Assembly: GCA_018662715.1 (NCBI GenBank)
Contig: JABJFP010000142.1
Location: 1 to 6,541 of the forward strand
Direction of reading: 5' to 3'
From: Methanobacteriota archaeon
Lineage (GTDB): Archaea > Thermoplasmatota > Poseidoniia > Poseidoniales > Poseidoniaceae
DNA length: 6,541 nucleotides
The position numbers and the translations under genes were made by a program. Under the pieces are notes generated by a model, which did no database searches, was not told where the DNA came from, and worked only from the letters and a program-made list of their open reading frames with translations. Every line of letters starts with the position of its first letter. Position 1 is the first letter of the stretch. Shown one piece after another: positions 6,256 through 6,541 of the stretch.

Positions 6256-6541
6256 TGCCTTCACCTCCAGGGGATAACGGCAATGGGGGCAATTCGTCTA
6301 TTGGAATAAGTCTGGGTTCGACAGGTGCTTGTAAGAAATCTGTTTGGTCAGACTCCAATTCTTTTTCAAAGGCCAGTTGCTCCATCAAAATTGCTCGTTC
6401 TTTCGAGGTGCGCACGACAAGCGCTGCAGCTGCGCCAAAGATGAAGCCTAGACCAACGATAAGGTATGTGAGCCATGAGGCGGCAGGGTCTTCTCCCATG
6501 ATGGCGATTGCCGCTGCGAATTCACCGTAGTCATTTGACCA
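6248..6541 (-). CDS. C-terminal end of a membrane-anchored protein, 5' end beyond window
   Basis: The frame is open from the right edge to the TGA at 6248-6250, giving 97 visible codons. An ATG at 6499 would make an 83-residue protein, but no Shine-Dalgarno sequence precedes it and the frame continues upstream, so this is more likely the end of a longer gene. It has a transmembrane helix (LTYLIVGLGFIFGAAAALVV, starting about 23 residues from the visible beginning), then R-T-S-K-E-R, which places the tail in the cytoplasm. The tail is acidic and then Pro-rich (about the last 30 residues). The final codons contain the Shine-Dalgarno sequence of the next gene and overlap its ATG by 8 bp. The extracellular part and the function cannot be judged from this piece. 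Confidence 0.75.
   Translation of the reverse strand, partial: WSNDYGEFAAAIAIMGEDPAASWLTYLIVGLGFIFGAAAALVVRTSKERAILMEQLAFEKELESDQTDFLQAPVEPRLIPIDELPPLPLSPGGEGNE
6261..6268 (-). promoter_or_regulatory. Strong Shine-Dalgarno site that decides the start at 6255
   Basis: On the minus strand, GGAGGTGA precedes ATG 6255 by 5 nt, an almost ideal spacing and a full match to the anti-Shine-Dalgarno core. It lies inside the coding end of the upstream gene, encoding part of its Gly/Glu-rich C-terminus. The GTG at 6264 is inside this site and so is unlikely to be used as a start. Confidence 0.75.

Noticed and set aside
6248..6499. Complete 83-residue small membrane protein starting at ATG 6499
   Set aside because: The frame stays open to the window edge and no Shine-Dalgarno site precedes 6499, so a truncated longer gene is more likely. 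The small protein is still possible.

Overview
The window looks like a chromosomal segment of a planktonic marine euryarchaeon, most likely Marine Group II (Poseidoniales) or a relative. This is inferred from the style of the proteins: very long secreted repeat proteins, single-pass membrane proteins with short tails, a C-terminal tail built on a PDG...WW motif, moderate GC, and tightly packed genes. There is no rRNA, tRNA or taxonomic marker here, so the assignment is only moderately sure. A marine bacterium cannot be excluded.

Layout. Positions 1-3327 (minus strand) are one uninterrupted reading frame of 1109 codons. It runs off the left edge and is the start of a very large secreted protein. 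After a signal peptide it has a Trp-containing repeat array, then a seven-unit FG-GAP (integrin-alpha-like) beta-propeller, then a second Trp-repeat array. A 97-bp divergent intergenic region (3328-3424) follows and contains a perfect 9-bp inverted repeat. On the plus strand, 3425-4090 encodes a divergent thiamine pyrophosphokinase. It converges on, and overlaps by 17 bp, a minus-strand gene cluster that fills the rest of the window. In transcription order this cluster is: the 3' end of a membrane-anchored protein (6541-6248), a 433-residue cell-surface protein with Ig-like repeats and one transmembrane helix (6255-4954), and a membrane-anchored Lnb_N/DUF4105 protein (4949-4074).

How they relate. 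The three right-hand minus-strand genes overlap or lie 4 bp apart, and Shine-Dalgarno sequences sit inside the end of the preceding gene, so they look like a translationally coupled operon. All three products are membrane-anchored, which suggests a shared cell-envelope role; the substrate is unknown. The thiamine kinase is metabolically unrelated to its neighbours. The giant propeller protein is probably an adhesion or surface-binding protein. There are no gene-free stretches longer than 97 bp, and I see no mobile elements, CRISPR arrays or RNA genes.
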